This document shows, one piece after another, positions 31,951 through 43,520 of a stretch of 64,000 nucleotides of DNA. The stretch comes from Filobasidium wieringae. Taxonomy: Eukaryota; Basidiomycota; Tremellomycetes; Filobasidiales; Filobasidiaceae. Each line of letters starts with the position of its first letter. Within the stretch, counting starts at the first letter, position 1. The translations under genes and the position numbers were made by a program. The stretch lies in contig BCIV01000009.1 of assembly GCA_001600055.1 (NCBI GenBank), forward strand, positions 882,713-946,712. The letters run 5' to 3'. Below the pieces are notes generated by a model that was not told the origin of the DNA, did no database searches, and worked only from the letters and a program-made list of their open reading frames with translations.

Positions 31951-34209
31951 TCATGCGACCGATCCTATGTTCTCTACACTCTCCGCCTTGCTCGCATCAC
32001 GTTTCAACCACCTCATAGCGCTTGTCACGATCCCTGCCAATCTCTGCGGTGATAACCTCTGATCTCCTCGATCGGCTGTTTCCAGTACCGCCTTCTTTAT
32101 CGCCGCAATCATCACTTCCGTAGGCTTGGTTCCCTGAGCGATCTCAATCAGGAATGCGACCAGCTGATCTGAGATTTGCTTGGTACCCAGCCGTCGAAGG
32201 TGAAGGCTAACGATCTTGTAGACCTCACGCCTCGCATCCCCATAACCCGAAACGTCAGGCTTGGTAAGAGTCTGACGGAGTTGTTCTTCCGCTTCCTCGA
32301 TCGACGTCACAGCGTCGGCCGCAAAGTTTCGTTGGATGCGCAGGTATATGCGGAATACGTCTTCCGAAACAACGCTTTCTGGAACCTGCTTGATCAACGA
32401 GACGAGGCGAGATCGAATCTCTACAGGGATTCCCGGATCAAGAAGTCTTCGAGAGATTCCTTCCGCGTTGGCTTCACGTTTCGTAGCATGGAAAGCTGAT
32501 GCGAAGCGTTGCTCTACCCCTGATAAAGGTTCCATCCCGTCCAACAACCATTTTTCATATGCTTTGATACCAAAAGGTAACCATTCGGCTTCATCTAGCT
32601 TGACACTGTGCTTCACTAGATGCTCGAGACTTTCTCGCATGGTGGAATCCCATGCCCAGGAATCCCCAACAGTCTCAGAACGTCGAGATCGTATGTACGT
32701 ATGTTGAAGCAGGTTCATGACTGCCTGATTATCCGAATACCGACATAGCGCATTGATCACCGCTCGATGCGCATGAACTGACAATTTCAAGATCGTCTCG
32801 TCGTTGAGCATCATGAGCCTTCTAGTCAGAAAGATCAAGGCCTTCCGGAGATCGGTATTGGACGAGCTGTCCTCATAAAAGGTTGCCATGCGTTGGAATA
32901 CTCGAAACGTTGCTCTGACGAAGAGGCTATCGAGGACCGTTTTCTGCTTGACGATCTGATCCATGGTCATACAGGCAACAGCGAGCCTGTTCAGTGTACG
33001 GGCAATCTCAACAGTATTGTTACCATTGCAATCGTTCAAGCGATGGACCAGGATTTTCTGAGTAGATGAGTTGAGTTGCTGTGTCTCGCCGAGTTCTGCC
33101 AGATTGTATAGTTCGGAAGGGATTCCAAATAGCATGCCAATCTCCCTCGTGATTCCAAGTGATTCCAATGCCTCAGTCCAAGCATCCAACCGTCTTGCGT
33201 TATCTATCGATTTCAGGAACGATGCTATCACACGGTTGGGCCCATCTACTTCCAACCATTGCGACCGTACCCGCATGTGAATGTGATGCTTCAACAGATC
33301 CGTCATAGCGCGATGTACATCTAGCCCTTCAATATCCATCAGCGAAGATCCAAATTCTAATGACTCCTTGAAAATCCGATTTGTGAGATTCTGAGTCACA
33401 CGAGCGAATGTCAGGTGTTGTAATTCGATGTCCACCCCAAACAACATCCCCTTCGCTGCCCATGCTCGTATGCAAATTCTGCCTTTTTCAACTTGCGATT
33501 GTTGGTCACTCGGCTGTGCCTGGAATGCGTTGTCCAAATATCGCTTGAAGGTCAAGTGGAACCATTGTGACCTGAGGCCAATATTTATTTGGTCTAGACG
33601 GCCTGCAGTGCCGTTATGGAGTAGCTGTTCTAACTTATAAAGAAGAGCGATATCCTCTTCATCAAGAGTCTTTGTTCTCCATAGAACTGCTCCTGCAGTC
33701 TTTTCCAGCTCGACCTTTGGCAGTTGCAACCCAGTCGATTTCGCTACCTCCACTAAAATGTTCAACCTTGAGACCCTCGCACTTCTATTCCCTTCCTGGC
33801 ACTGATGCCGGATAAGGTTCAGAAGCAGTCCCTCAGGGATAGCGCCCTGGAGATCAGGATGTAATCCTTCAAAAACAACCCAAGAATGAGCGGCGGTCGA
33901 TGACAAGGTCGATTGATGCAGGATTTGAAGGTGCCTCAAGAACGGTGCCGATGAGCGGGAATAGGGAAGAGGTGGAGGAAGAGGTAGATGAGGAGGTGCC
34001 TGACTTTGGATGCGGATACTCTTGGCTAGGCATTCGTTTCTGGTTGTGCTTGATTGTTCGGTGGTGCCATTTTCTACCTCGTTCGGTGCTAAAAATGCTG
34101 CTTGACGGATATCGAAAATCGGCCGTCGAGGAGCGAGACCTGCCTTCTGAAAAAGAGGTTCTCTAGTCGAGGTCGATCTGATCCGGCCTCTAAGGCTACC
34201 GGCCCACAT
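31951..34209 (-). CDS. Large intronless protein, probably mitochondrial, helical-repeat type
   Basis: About 752 residues in a single exon. The N-terminus MWAGSLRGRIRSTSTREPLF is rich in Arg and Ser, lacks acidic residues until residue 17, and looks like a mitochondrial presequence. The ATG at 34209 is preferred to the far upstream one at 34362 because the extra residues would disrupt this. The body is alpha-helical with no recognised motif (ARTLNRLAVACMTMDQIV, AHRAVINALCRYSDNQAVMN, FRVFQRMATFYEDSSSNT). Spacing of helices resembles PPR- or HEAT-like repeats, as in fungal mitochondrial RNA or translation factors, but this is a guess. Its lack of introns is unusual here. It starts 180 bases beyond the SYF1 stop on the same strand. 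Confidence 0.6.
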   Translation of the reverse strand: MWAGSLRGRIRSTSTREPLFQKAGLAPRRPIFDIRQAAFLAPNEVENGTTEQSSTTRNECLAKSIRIQSQAPPHLPLPPPLPYSRSSAPFLRHLQILHQSTLSSTAAHSWVVFEGLHPDLQGAIPEGLLLNLIRHQCQEGNRSARVSRLNILVEVAKSTGLQLPKVELEKTAGAVLWRTKTLDEEDIALLYKLEQLLHNGTAGRLDQINIGLRSQWFHLTFKRYLDNAFQAQPSDQQSQVEKGRICIRAWAAKGMLFGVDIELQHLTFARVTQNLTNRIFKESLEFGSSLMDIEGLDVHRAMTDLLKHHIHMRVRSQWLEVDGPNRVIASFLKSIDNARRLDAWTEALESLGITREIGMLFGIPSELYNLAELGETQQLNSSTQKILVHRLNDCNGNNTVEIARTLNRLAVACMTMDQIVKQKTVLDSLFVRATFRVFQRMATFYEDSSSNTDLRKALIFLTRRLMMLNDETILKLSVHAHRAVINALCRYSDNQAVMNLLQHTYIRSRRSETVGDSWAWDSTMRESLEHLVKHSVKLDEAEWLPFGIKAYEKWLLDGMEPLSGVEQRFASAFHATKREANAEGISRRLLDPGIPVEIRSRLVSLIKQVPESVVSEDVFRIYLRIQRNFAADAVTSIEEAEEQLRQTLTKPDVSGYGDARREVYKIVSLHLRRLGTKQISDQLVAFLIEIAQGTKPTEVMIAAIKKAVLETADRGDQRLSPQRLAGIVTSAMRWLKRDASKAESVENIGSVA

Positions 34210-34388
34210 GCTGGAGTCTCTGTATAAGAGGTCGCCCCTATGATCGGACCGCAATGCAGATGGAGAGCGAGCAATACTGAGAGTCTGATAGTTCAAGTCG
34301 TAAATAAACGACGCGCATATGCGCTTATGTATCGTGATAACGATTAGATTACATCGCTTCATTTCGGTCTACCTTTACATCGTTACAT

Positions 34389-37300
34389 CTATTCCTCTTC
34401 ATCGCTATCATCATCCATATCATCCATGTTGATAGCGTCAGGGTTGACTACCGCACCTCCAGCCTCGGCGTCATCATCTTGCACAATGACGTTGTTTGAA
34501 GCTGCAGATTTGACAAAGCTAGGTGCACTGCCTGCGGGAGGTGCACGAGCTGAAGCATTTTCTCGCTCGATAGCAGCCATAGGATCAGACGAATCCACTG
34601 GCTCATTGTCGGTTTCTTTGGAAGCAAGACCTTTTCGCGCGGCCTGAGCTTGAGCGGCGATGTAGCTTGCCCTACAAGGTCAGGTAGGTCAGTCACGATC
34701 TCGCGGAATGCAGGAATTCAGGCTCGACGAACTCGGTGTTGAAAGCGGCTTGTACGGATCGCTTGATACGCAACATCTCTCTGAAAGTATCCTCCGACCC
34801 GTGTTCGACTGAAAAGTACCACAGATGAGCTTCGAAAATCGCAGTACACAATCAATCGCAAACACGTACTCTCGAATGAATTCCACTCCGACCAGAACTC
34901 GGTGTAAGTTCGAGGATCGCAGAATTGCGAAGCGTGAGCGTAGATAGCTCTTGCTCGGTCGATCTCTCCCAGTTTTCTCTCGAGTGCGGCGAATCGCAAG
35001 CACATATCAGCAGTCTGCCTATCGGGCAATACTTCAATAGCTCGTTGGTAGATCGGTCGGGTGGCAGGAAGACCGAAGTTGGCCGCAGCCTTGGCGATGT
35101 ATACCGTGAACATCTGACAAAGACAAATACGTAAGCATGTCACATTGGTTGAACCTATGATGTCCTCGCTCACCTCCATCTTGTCCGAGTCTTGTACAGC
35201 AGTAGCTGCTCGGTCATAGATACCCATAGCTCGCTTGGCAAGACCGTGCTCTTCCTCTAGTTGTGCGTACATCAGGAACAAAGGTTTGCAGAACTTTTCA
35301 GGACACTTCTCGAGAGCTTGTTCGAAAAGGTCACGTGCACGTTCGAGCTTGGCTCCACCCTGATAGACCAATTGCAGTATGGTTAGTGCCAATTTACTTC
35401 CGCCACATCATATGGACTCACATATCGGTTGACGAATTTTGACAAGTAGATGTTCCAGATCTCGAAAGCCACGGGGTAGTTGTAGAGATCGATACCCCTC
35501 TCGTAAACCTGGTCAAGCATGTAAGCTGATGTCGCTTTCAGTGCTTGAATCGACTACTCACCTTGAAACTCTCCTCGAAGTACTTGTTTTCTTCCAAGAA
35601 TTGCGCGAAGTTTACGATGGTCTGAGCATTAGCGATCTTCAGCTCCATAATTTTGTCGTAAACGGCCTTTGTGCCTTCTACGGAACCGATAGATTCTTCC
35701 AGATCGACATAGAAAGACCAGAGTTTGAGGGATTTGAACAGCCGAGATTGGACAGGAATAGACTGTCAAGCACAAAGGTTCGTCAGTACCAGCTGAATGA
35801 CGAACTGTCACGTAATTTGACTCACATCGTCGTAGAAATTGACTTTGATGTTTCGTGGAGGCGCGGTTGCCCTTTGCATCAATCGAATCGCGTGATCGTA
35901 GTTCCTGTAAAACGATGCAACGTTTGAGACAAGAATGTATAGAGCCAAGAACAGAACACTCACTCTGCACGCAATTCCAACTCAGCAAACTCGCACCAGA
36001 TCTCAGCGAGCTCATCGACAGTCTTATAAGGCACACGGGTACCCTTTTCAAAGATCTGCCTAGCTTGCTCGAGGTCAGGCTCGTTCCTGGGCTCGCCTGT
36101 CTCTGCATCAACCGATCCACCTTCCTCGTAGAACTTGGCAAAGTTCACGTAGATAGGATACAAGGGTCCAACAGCTTTTCGAGGGTTGATCGTTTCGATG
36201 GCTTTGGTGTAAGTCTCTACAACCTGCATCGAGAAGGCGACGTCATTTAGAATGTAATACTTTGCATCCTTCTTATCGCCATTGCTTACCTTCTCATCAT
36301 CGTCTCCCCACAAGGCTATTCGCTTCTCCCATTCGACGACTTCGTTAGGGTTTCGCCTAAGCAGAACTTCGTTCATGAGGAATGGTCGCCTGTCCATGAG
36401 GTCCTCAAAGTCTTTCATCCGCTTGTCAAGATCGGTTTCCATCTCGGCCAACCCCTCATCATCCTCTTCGGAGTCGGGGTCCGAGATGGCTGTCATCAGG
36501 GTAGAAATCACGGTTTCAGAGAACTCGGCGTAAGCGTCGAAAATCTGAGTAAAGTCTCTGATTGTAACAACTGATGCGAGACCCTTCTCGAAGGTGGCTG
36601 AAGCCTGCTCGAATTCACCCCGCTTGATCCAGAAGGTAGCCAATCCAGACCACAGTCGTCCAGCTTGATCCTTGTAGATCTCTAGTCCATCCTGCATGAC
36701 AATCTTCTCGACATCCAGTCGAGATGCATCGGCCGCATCCGTATCTCGATCGTAAGGCTCAGCATTTATTTGTTGCTTTTCCTTAGCTTTTTGAGCGTTA
36801 TATTCCTCAATCGGTACCGGGGCGCCTTCGAAACGCATGAGAGCGACTTGTTCGTTCTGTCCCTCTCCGTTGGCATCTTCTTCCTCCTTAGCCAATTTCG
36901 CAGCAGCCTCATTCTTCTCCTTCGTCTCATCTGCATCCAACCCGACATCGTCTGCGAAGTTTTCCGCTAACTCCAGGAAATCCACAAATAGTTGATACGC
37001 TGATTTCCCTTCTTGAGATACATAAGTACCCTTCTGTGCTTTACGAGCCAATGCCAAGAGGTACTTGGCGGCAGGAAGAGGACGTGCGGGTTCCGAGTTG
37101 ACGAGGTGGGTGATATGCCGTTCTGTCATCGAGGGGTCGACCTGAAGAACGAAGTCAGAACTACAGTGTTAAAAAAGTGCATCACAGAGACTGACCTTGA
37201 GTAGTCTCCTCCATACACGATCGCCAACAATTCCTCCGACCTGTTCAGCCCAACGCAAATACAGTCCCCAAACTCGGGCGTGCAAACTAGGTGGCAGCGT

Positions 37301-38053
37301 TCTGAGCGCACGATCGAACGTTCTTCGAGCGTATGTTCGCTGAAAGACGGCAGGACATTTGGGATGTAGCAAGGAGGATAAGTGAAGAATCCATACTGCA
37401 GGAAGCTATAGGTAAAAATGGACCGCGATCAGATGAAATGCTCGTAAGATTCCCAGTAATTGACTCACGTTTGGTAGACACCTAATCATGCGCTCCCCCG
37501 TACCGATCAAGCTCTTCCACTCTTCGTAACCAACGACACCATCAATACCGCCCTCCCATTGGTATTCGGCCTCTGCAAAGGCCAGGCATTCGGTCACATC
37601 GGTTTTGGTCTTCGCACCCCTAGCAGCGTTCTGTTTCTTCGCTTTAATTGCACTTTCGGTCACAGGCCCGAGAACGTACATCTGACGCATGTGGATGTAC
37701 AGCTTCCAAAGTTTGAAAGAGGTAGGAAAGATCGAAAGAGCTCGCTCGTAGATCATGGTCAATTCCTGTAGAGCCCGCCTGTCTTCAGGACCAGCTAGTG
37801 GCCCCAGCAACGAACCCTCGAGGGATACATCTTCCGCTTCCTCCACTTTTGATTTATTGATTCGATCCCTTACGGCGTTGATGTATCGTAGCCATCCTCC
37901 GATATTCTCGGAGTTGACGGAAAGATCCTCTTCAGTTATGATAGATGTAGGATGAATAAGTTCTGGGTGGGTGAGAGGGGTAGGAATAGGGTTCGTGAGA
38001 GGAAATGCCGAGCGAAGCCTGTCGACCAGGCTGACGGGAGTTGCCGCAACCAT
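34389..38053 (-). CDS. SYF1: Pre-mRNA splicing factor SYF1 (HAT/TPR-like repeats)
   Basis: Scaffold of the NineTeen complex (Prp19-associated), needed for spliceosome activation; XAB2 in animals. The chain begins MVAATPVSLVDRLRSAF and runs through many HAT units. Visible units are SENIGGWLRYINAVRDRI, RALQELTMIYERALSIFPTS then FKLWKLYIHMRQMYV, ARRTFDRALRTLPPSLHA then RVWGLYLRWAE, SGLATFWIKRGEFEQASATF then EKGL, YPIYVNFAKFYEEGG, ARQIFEKGTRVPYKTVDEL, ARDLFEQALEKCPEKF and RPIYQRAIEVLPDRQTADM. The acidic C-terminal tail ends DDDSDEEE, as in other SYF1 proteins. About ten introns. The order and number of HAT repeats and the SYF1-type tail separate it from CLF1. Confidence 0.92.
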
Positions 38054-38257
38054 TATGAAAACGTCCAGGAATCTTGAATGGAATAGGGATTTCAAGCTTC
38101 AAGCTGCAGGATACAGCTCTCGATTCTCTACAAGTTCGATCAAGAACGGAATCGCAAGCACAAATACGATAAACTAGCTGATAGATCCTGTTCAACCTCG
38201 TAAGCGCGGCAAGTCCAAGGTCAATCGCATGCCAATTTATACTATTACAACTTTTCT

Positions 38258-39806
38258 CTAATGCTGCTTTGTCGCTTTGATCACCAAAGGTATCATCTCA
38301 CCAGTAGCCAAGCTGATAGGAATGTGATGCATGACTGCCAACAGAGCTCGCAGAGCTGCCGAGTGAGAAGTGATCGAGATGTCTGTTTCGCGTGTTGCAT
38401 GATGAGCGCACTCCAATCGCAAGACTCGACGATGCTTACAGGTTTCAGGCTGGTTGGTGAACACATCGTCCATACACTTGCGTAGCCTTTCTCTTCGGTT
38501 GAGCTCGGATTCACGTTCATCTGTAGACTCACAAGTATAAGCACATTATCGATCATATGGAGTTTCCTCGCACTGACCTGGTTTCCACAATGGATCTTCT
38601 TCTGCCATACCCTCTTCAGATACGTATGTTGGGAACCTTTCTCTTAGGTAAGACTGCGAGCAGGAAGATAATGCATTTAGATATCACACATCATATGGCA
38701 CGGGGCGTTTTACTGACTTTGGATCTCCGTTTGTCACAAGTATGGACCCCGTAGATCTCCCTCAATCCCTGTCCGGCCCCGGGCAATTAGCCTAGCCCTG
38801 AAACACCTGTAGTAGATGTAGAGACTCACCTCCTTCAATATCGGGGTTTGCCCATCCAAGATATCTCCAAAACTCAGCCGCATAGTATCCGCCGTCCGGG
38901 TCAAGGGTGAACATAGCCATATTTCAGGAAGAGGAGCGCCTTCAGCGAGATTCTTTTTCCAGCCCTTTTGCATCGTCTGAGTCGCAAGAATGCTCAGTAA
39001 GGGCGACCCATCCGGCAAGCTTGAATATGAGGAACACTGACAAGAGCTTGGTTTTGGCCTAATTCTGTTAGTTCCGCATCGGGTCCCCAGACATGTACGC
39101 CATCCCCGTTTCGTTTGCACCAATCCATCTCCCATTCGTAAGCTGTTACTTTGGTCGCACAAAGGTTGTGCCAGCCTTGACCATGACGACCTAACATAGG
39201 AGCAGGGTGAGCGGGTCGTTTGGGAGAATGAGGTGTAGATGCTTACCGCAGAAGAGGATTTTATAGGTCTCGTTAGGTTTTGCTGAGGCCTGCAGCTCTA
39301 TGTGATAAAGCTGTGTGATCAGCTCTCCATACGCTTGTGGACAGTGCTCTCGAAAAGTTCCATACCCGAAACACGTTTCTTCAAGTTTTCCCATCGTTCT
39401 GGCGAATCGTCGATCAGACCGAAACTGGCATCCAGCATCTCCTCCACTGAAAGTCTTCCATTAGACTTGTCTGTTTGCTTGAAGAAACCCAACATAGCCT
39501 GAACGCGAGAGGACAATAAGCTTTTCAAGTACACCTAACTCGCCTCGGGTATTTGCGCACCTCGTATTTATATAGGTCCCCGCTTTCATCGCGAGGAGCA
39601 GAATCTTCCTCTGTCAAATTATAAGCCTTGAAGACCTCTGCCTCCTTCCCTGTAAGGTGCTTGAGTCTTTCAGTCCAATCCTCATCCTCCTCCTTGACCT
39701 GCGCCTTGGAGACTTCTTTCTGTTCCTTCGGGTCCAGTTGTTGGAACGCTCGGGAGGCGGAGGTCTCGTCCGGTCGAGATGGAACTTGAGCAGGTTCTGA
39801 TGGCAT
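38258..39806 (-). CDS. Histidine phosphatase (phosphoglycerate-mutase-like) family protein
   Basis: Branch-1 histidine phosphatase. The first exon (MPSEPAQVPSRPDETS ...) is hydrophilic and joins in frame to AMLGFFKQTDKSNGRLSVEE. After an intron it reads LYHIELQASAKPNETYKILF and CG, then RHGQGWHNLCATKVTAYEWE, giving the RHG motif with the phosphate-accepting His. Later exons give DAELTELGQNQAL, LPEIWLCSPLTRTADTM with the conserved Arg, and VHTCDKRRS followed by LRERFPTYVSEEGMAEEDP (the usual E-R-FP context). The C-terminal exon has ISITSHSAALRALLAVMHH with the second His. Similar fungal proteins act on small phosphomonoesters. The substrate is not predictable. An alternative start lies at 39863. 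Confidence 0.82.
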
Positions 39807-39863
39807 GTTTCGATAATTGGTCGGATTGGAGCTTGCGAGGAGTAGAGCTATGTTACGTGACAA

Positions 39864-40253
39864 GGAGTAAGTGAGTAGCTACCTGGCTGGCCACAGGGTT
39901 ATCTGTGACATCCGAATTCCACCTCCTGCATGGGTTCCGTTCCAGGATCGATCGGGATTGCCGTAATTTCCATAATGACTCATTTCGCCAAACGGTAATT
40001 ACACGTCAGCTCCATGCGTTATCAGGCGACCGGCAAACGAGCTAGGCGAGCTCATGGCGAAACATGAATAAGCTTGTAGCGGGTACATTTGCTATCTGGT
40101 CGATCGCATGGTTCCGGGAGGGTAGTCGTTTGGTATATATATGGTCCTACCAAGTCGCTCTTGCCACATATCCTCAAGGATGTTTGTGGCTCTATACCTC
40201 GCAAACCATTTCTGAATCATAAACCTTCTTATTGATACATCTCGCCAGCTCTC
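39864..40253. promoter_or_regulatory. Divergent promoter region between phosphatase and NmrA-like genes
   Basis: 390 bases. It holds the TATA box of the NmrA-like gene at 40134-40141. Nothing else recognised. Confidence 0.5.
40134..40141 (+). promoter_or_regulatory. TATA box of the NmrA-like gene
   Basis: TATATATA, about 113 bases before the start at 40254. Confidence 0.5.
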
Positions 40254-41408
40254 ATGAACCAGATCGCACTGTATGGAGCTGCCGGCTGGGTCGGTTCGGC
40301 CGTTGTTCAAGCTTTCGAGCGATCGGGAGCCGACCTTCGAGTCTTACACAGACAAGGTTCAGATATATCGGCCCTCTCTGACTCCACTCGAAAGGTGCAA
40401 ATTGATGTCGAAAATGAAGATAGCTTGACTTCTGCGCTCAAAGGCGCGGATATATTGATGTGAGTCTCACCTACAGTATCGATCGTACATGCTCATACTG
40501 AATCCTGATTTCACATCTTCAGCTGCTTAGTGGGACATGGAGGATTCTCAATTCAACACAACCTCATCAAAGCCGCCAAACGAGCAGGCGTCAAGCTTTT
40601 CGTCCCTTCCGAACTCGCTTCCCGCTACGACACTCAAGGGATGGAATGCATCTCGGTGAACAGGGAGAAACTTCAGGTAGAAAAGGCTGCAGAAGGTGCT
40701 GGTCTACCCATGGCGATTGTGTTGGCTGGGAACTTTGCAGAGTTTGCTGTGAATACCTTGTGAGGAGCGTTCGAATATTCTTTCTTCCTGTGCCTACTTA
40801 TGTGACACAAAACTGTCTTCTTCGTAAAATCAGGGCTCTCGGAGTGGACTTGAAAGGAAACCGTATGGTCTATACTGATAATAGTGACACTGAAGTATTG
40901 AATATCTGGTCAGTCCGATATGCCCATTGCAGCTCTGATTTATACGAGCCGGATACGATGTTCTGACACCCCTCAGCAATCACCTTACAGCACTCGCCCA
41001 TACGTGGCAGCAGCATTCGTCCAGCTCTTTTCGTCCACATCCGTGAAGGAATTATCTGGCCGAATCATCAGATTGACAGAAGTCCAAGTGACAGGAAAAC
41101 AAATAACGGAAGCCTTGACTCGTAAACACTCACAAGCGCCTTTGATCCGTCGAGAAGAGTCGCGCGAGTTTGAGGCGTTGATCGATCGTGATACCCCTGG
41201 CGCTCTAGCGCTCTACTGTAGGAAGATCTGGGGAAAGGGTCAGCAAGAGAGCATGTTAGGTCAAGATACGTTCGAGGTTGCCGATTATCGCAAAGCGACT
41301 TTGTTTGATCTTATCGTGGACGGAGAATTGGGCGAATATCGACCGTTGCCACCTTTCGTGCAGGATTTGATGAGGTCGTTATTCGAGGGAGGAGGACGCG
41401 ATGCCTAA
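40254..41408 (+). CDS. NmrA-like / isoflavone reductase-like NAD(P)-binding protein
   Basis: Atypical short-chain dehydrogenase of the NmrA/PCBER group. The Rossmann start reads IALYGAAGWVGSAVVQAF with the GxxGxxG-type loop (GAAGWVG). DVENEDSLTSALKGADIL and CLVGHGGFSIQHNLIKAAKR follow across an intron, then AGVKLFVPSELASRYDTQG. Later exons: ALGVDLKGNRMVYTDNSDTE; QSPYSTRPYVAAAFVQLFSS; LSGRIIRLTEVQVTGKQITE. It ends LMRSLFEGGGRDA. Four exons, about 320 residues. Members either reduce aromatic or phenylpropanoid substrates or sense NADP in nitrogen regulation; which applies here cannot be told. It is the first gene of a run of small metabolic genes ending with a Zn2Cys6 regulator. Confidence 0.85.
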
Positions 41409-42264
41409 ACTTCAGAGTAGTTGTGGGGAAGAACAGGATCTCGTATCGACAGGATAACGAACCTCGAATTGTATTTAACTTGAGGTGTCTTTCTTCGTTG
41501 ACGCATTTTCGATCGGATTTGTAAGCTCGGGCGTATTCGTGGTCTCAAGCAGAGATAAACGGGTCCTCAATCGTCTGGACTGATCGTTCGACAGGGCTCC
41601 TATCACCGTCTGGCGACCAAATCGTTCATATCCCATACACAGTTCATGTCGTAGACTGAGTTATGGCGAGGCTGCATGGTAACAGCATGCCAACCAGGTG
41701 TTGCGGCGAATCCTGGATAACTATGCCTCATCCAATAAATCTCATCGGGTCAAGTTTAAGGCCTGGTCACTACCAGTCGCCCAGTAGCAGGTTCAGATGC
41801 GAAGCAGGCGATATCTAGAACCTGATCAGATCAAGGGAAACATAGACGCTAACAAACGCCCGGTCCTGCGACAGCCTGTGAGCTAACCACGTCTGCTACC
41901 GTACTACACGTGAAAGTGCCCATCCTTTGCTCAACGGCTTATCCCTTTGTATTTGTCTCTCATAGTCTCTTGGCTTATCTACGTGAATAAGATGAAAGGT
42001 ATCCTGAGAACGATCCGTCTACAGCCGCCACGTTGTTAGGTTAGGTTACCTTGACTGAACTAACTCTAACCGGAGCACCGGAGAAACGCGTGCGGGGCTC
42101 TCGGTGAAATACCGAGCTTGAATGAGAATCTACCGTCCGCTTTGTTTATAACATCTTCTTTCGAATCTCGATCTATTTCATCATTCTTTACTTTCTGACC
42201 TACAAACAATCATCACCAGGATCAACCAGACCACTCAGAATATTCTCAGTGTACACTTCCCACG
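41409..42264. other. Intergenic region, nothing recognised
   Basis: 856 bases between the NmrA-like gene and the SGNH esterase gene. No coding signal. A pyrimidine-rich stretch (42120-42220) precedes the next gene. Confidence 0.55.
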
Positions 42265-43248
42265 ATGCTGTATCCTCAAATCATCGTCACCGGGGATTCT
42301 ATTGCCCAAGGATCATTCGCAGTAGGAGGTTATGGTGCCAAGTTGTCTGAGGAAGTCCGTATCATATTACTACCCACGAACGATTTTCACTTTCCAGCTG
42401 ACTGGTTCTGGATTGAGTAGTTTGCGGGAAAGGCGGATGTTCTCAATCGAGGAATGGGAGGATGGAACTCTCGTCAACTCGTTCAATACTTGAAGTCCGA
42501 TATGGATCTGAACAAGTCTGCCGATATTCAATTGTTTGTTGTTCATATCGGTACGAACGATTGCAACATGGATAGCGTACAAACCGTAAGTCTCACAAAG
42601 GATCATCCACCTATATGATTTGCTTGCCCAGCTGATCCCCCTTTCTGATGTATTTCCAGGTTTCCGTCGAAGACTACACCAAGAACCTGCAAACGTTCAT
42701 CTCCTACATCAACGAAACCTGGCCTCAAGCCGGTATCGTATTCCTGTCTCCCTCTCTCACAGACTTCGACAGCATGAAAAAGTTCCAGGACACCATGCAG
42801 ATTCCCGAACAATTCAGGAACCCTCGTTCGGATGAACATACCAAGAAATACGTCGAAGCTGGAAAGACTGTCGCTGAGAGAGGGAAGGTCGAGGTGATAG
42901 ATGTATTTGCGATCCATGAAAAGGCTGTTGCCAGCGGAACAAAGCTTGCTGATCTGTTACCGGATGGGATCCACTATACGTCCCTGGCGTATTCCGTGAG
43001 TTCAGTTTCATGTCGTCCTCCCTATTTGCTGTACTCAAGTCAGTAACGGCTTATAGCTCATCTACGAAGACCTTAAACGTGCGATCAAATCCGTCAACCC
43101 ATCATTACAGGTTGAGAATATGACCGAAGCTTTCCCCTTCTTCTCGACCTATGCGAATGGGGATGATCCTCGCGGCTTGGCGCTTGCTCAGATGAAGGAT
43201 GACTTTGTCAAAAAGATGAGAGAGCTGGCTGCTGCCAAAGCTGAATGA
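42265..43248 (+). CDS. IAH1: SGNH/GDSL esterase, isoamyl-acetate hydrolase-like
   Basis: Small SGNH hydrolase related to yeast Iah1, which cleaves short-chain acetate esters. Block I is IIVTGDSIAQGSFAVGGYGA with the catalytic Ser in GDS. Block II Gly lies in NRGMGGWNSRQLVQYL. Block III Asn lies in FVVHIGTNDCNMDSVQ. Block V is LLPDGIHYTSLAYS, with the Asp-x-x-His pair. Four introns, about 250 residues, all catalytic blocks intact, no signal peptide, so a cytoplasmic enzyme. The C-terminal extension (PFFSTYANGDDPRGLALAQM) is typical of the family. Confidence 0.88.
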
Positions 43249-43520
43249 GAAGCAACATCGTTTGCCGTGTTGTATATTCCGAAGAGATGGAGATGAATCG
43301 ATGCGTAATTCTGGGTGGGCTATAACCGGCGGACAATTGAGCCAACGCCGAAACCGGTTATCGGCGGAACATCGGACGACCGCGACCGGTCGATTTATGG
43401 CGTTCCTAGGAATGACCGTCCGAAATGATATCTACTCTGCAGCTAACAGTCAGGCTCAGTTCGGACTCCAGTATACCATCTAGCGGAAGAGAGAGGAGAT
43501 CATAGGTCTGACCATCGACT

